Source of the DNA: Prorocentrum cordatum
Taxonomy: Eukaryota; Sar; Dinophyceae; Prorocentrales; Prorocentraceae
NCBI GenBank assembly: GCA_963575745.1
Contig: CAUYUJ010001348.1
Coordinates: forward strand, 62,001-126,000
Direction: 5' to 3'
DNA length: 64,000 bases
The notes under the pieces were generated by a model. It had not been told where the DNA came from, ran no database searches, and worked only from the letters and a program-made list of their open reading frames with translations. Made by a program: the position numbers and the translations under genes. The first letter of the stretch is position 1; every line of letters begins with the position of its first letter. This document shows, piece after piece, positions 62,761-64,000 of the stretch.

Positions 62761-63600
62761 GTCCCAACAAGACCATGCCTCGGATACTCAAAAGCCTCAA
62801 ATCGGGTAGCCTGCCGTGCAGTATCCCAGGGGCTGTGCATTGTCCCAATGCACGGGGGCATCCCGCCGTAGACTAACGAACTGAGGTGAAAAAAAGAGCG
62901 GGGTCAAGAAGGCGACCTCCACTGTGCAAAATCCATCCTGAGAGCAGGTGTAACTCCAACAACACTTACGATGAAGACCTTCAACGAAATTATGCAGCCC
63001 GATGGCCGCAACCCGGCGATCCGGCGGGCTGCCACAAACGCCACGCAAGTGCGAAGCTTGAATACGACCTCGCTGAATATCAGACCGGAAGCATCAGAAG
63101 AAACCTGTAAGGCGTAACCCCGTCTGTTGGAACATCCGCCCTTGCTGTAACCCCAGAGGCCCTCAAGGGGCGGTGCGGAGGGCGTCGCAATGGACGTGGA
63201 GAAGCGTGGCGTGTTGCCGAAGAACATCACGTCGTACAGACATGTTGGTCTATGCATACATTGCGTGGTGAATTATGGCAATTGCCGTAGGCTGATCAGC
63301 ATCACGTGCGCCAAGAGCCTGCCTCGCCACCAGCACGCCCGTCACCCGACGAAGCTCTTGAAGACGTGCTGAGTAGGCCGTGCGATGGAGAACCCGTCAG
63401 CTGGCCGTAGGCGCGTCGGGTCGTTGCCATGCTTGTTTCCAAACTGCCCTGGCGCGAGGTCAAGGCTGTCCGCACCATGCTCGGGGATCTTCTGACCCGG
63501 GTCCATCCAGACCCGGGCCAGCCAGGCCCTGCAAGATCCTGCAAGATCCTGCAGGATCCTGCGCCCAAGCCCGGGTCAGTGCGCCCCTGGCTCTGCGGCG
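62761..63600. other. No gene identified
   Basis: Mixed composition. A plus frame at 63190-63372 (60 codons) has no known domain. GATCCTGCA is repeated at 63533-63562. Confidence 0.4.
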
Positions 63601-63618
63601 CTCTGGGCCACCGCTTGT

Positions 63619-63730
63619 ATTGAGGAGGAGGAGGAGGAGGAGGAGGAGGAGGAGGAGGAGGAGGAGGAGGAGGAGGAGGAGGAGGAGGAGGGAGGGAGGG
63701 AGGGAGGAGGGAGGGAGGGAGGGAGGGAGG
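63619..63730. repeat. (GGA)n / GGGAGGGA microsatellite
   Basis: About 24 GGA units, then GGGA repeats. Confidence 0.97.
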
Positions 63731-64000
63731 GCGCTCTGGCTGACCACCGCTTGTATCGACCCCCGTCTCTTGGGCCCCGACACGTCCCTCGGCCTCCAGA
63801 GCCGGCCCCGTCCTGCGACGCAGAGCTCGGGGCAGGAATCCAGCGCGGGGCCGACGAAGAGTGGGCAGGGCCCGGGCGGATTCCGGGGCCCAGCGTGCAA
63901 CATTTGCAAAACCGCCGTATATATAATAAATATATGTAATATGTGCAAAATTCGGAATATAAGTATACACATAAAATCCGAATCCCTACCGTCGGGGCGT
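63731..64000. other. Window edge: GC-rich then AT-rich DNA
   Basis: 63905-63975 is a TATATAATAAATATATG-type AT-rich stretch; no gene seen. Confidence 0.5.

Noticed and set aside
38100-63562. Shared GGATCCTGCAGGATC words at 38104 and 63540 as a repeat family
   Set aside because: Only about 19 bases match, in a self-complementary motif; too short to support a family without a genome search.

Overview
The window looks like nuclear DNA of a dinoflagellate. The strongest evidence is a full 22-base match, minus strand 12889-12910, to the spliced-leader sequence that dinoflagellates trans-splice onto their mRNAs. Supporting evidence is a tyrosine-recombinase retrotransposon whose reverse transcriptase carries YCDN in motif C, a decayed pentatricopeptide (PPR) gene with the SACEKG-type repeat common in dinoflagellates, Copia-like gag remains, high GC content and an extreme load of simple and tandem repeats. 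A GC-rich genus such as Prorocentrum is a guess. I see no bacterial-type operon, rRNA or tRNA gene, CRISPR array or intact single-copy host gene.

Layout. 0-1.7 kb: part of a non-LTR retrotransposon protein (coiled coil, then endonuclease/exonuclease/phosphatase domain), minus strand, running off the left edge. 2.9-7.1 kb: an inverted pair of a dispersed repeat. 6.07-9.53 kb: three blocks of a ~77-bp tandem repeat. 10.2-12.9 kb: a broken LINE reverse transcriptase, a coiled-coil-type reading frame and the spliced-leader relic. 13.3-28.3 kb: repeat after repeat (a dispersed CCAAGANGGC family, microsatellites, 66-, 82- and 114-bp tandems), with a few weak minus-strand reading frames.

28.28-34.76 kb: the centrepiece, a nearly complete DIRS-order element on the minus strand. 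Its termini are split direct repeats (A1 - ORFs - B1 A2 - B2), as in PAT/Ngaro-type elements. It encodes a Cys-rich membrane protein, a gag-like protein, RT-RNase H, a tyrosine recombinase (one frameshift) and a methyltransferase-like domain at the far 3' end. It sits inside an AT-rich microsatellite.

36-41.8 kb: an Ala-rich reading frame, a LINE RT fragment and a TA-flanked Tc1/mariner-type MITE. 42.2-45.8 kb: a 3.6-kb alternating CA/CG tract. 47.0-48.0 kb: a large foldback structure. 48.4-49.7 kb: a PPR pseudogene part of which has become a 48-bp minisatellite. 50.3-51.9 kb: two inverted-repeat elements and a tandem repeat. 53.46-58.63 kb: an old, gag-only Copia-like element with diverged LTRs. 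58.7-64 kb: more repeats, two foldback elements, an RNase H fragment and AT-rich DNA at the edge.

Nearly everything recognisable is a mobile element or its debris. The autonomous-looking modules (RT, integrase/recombinase, endonuclease) could in principle have mobilised the small inverted-repeat and spliced-leader-bearing copies, but nothing here forms a host pathway.
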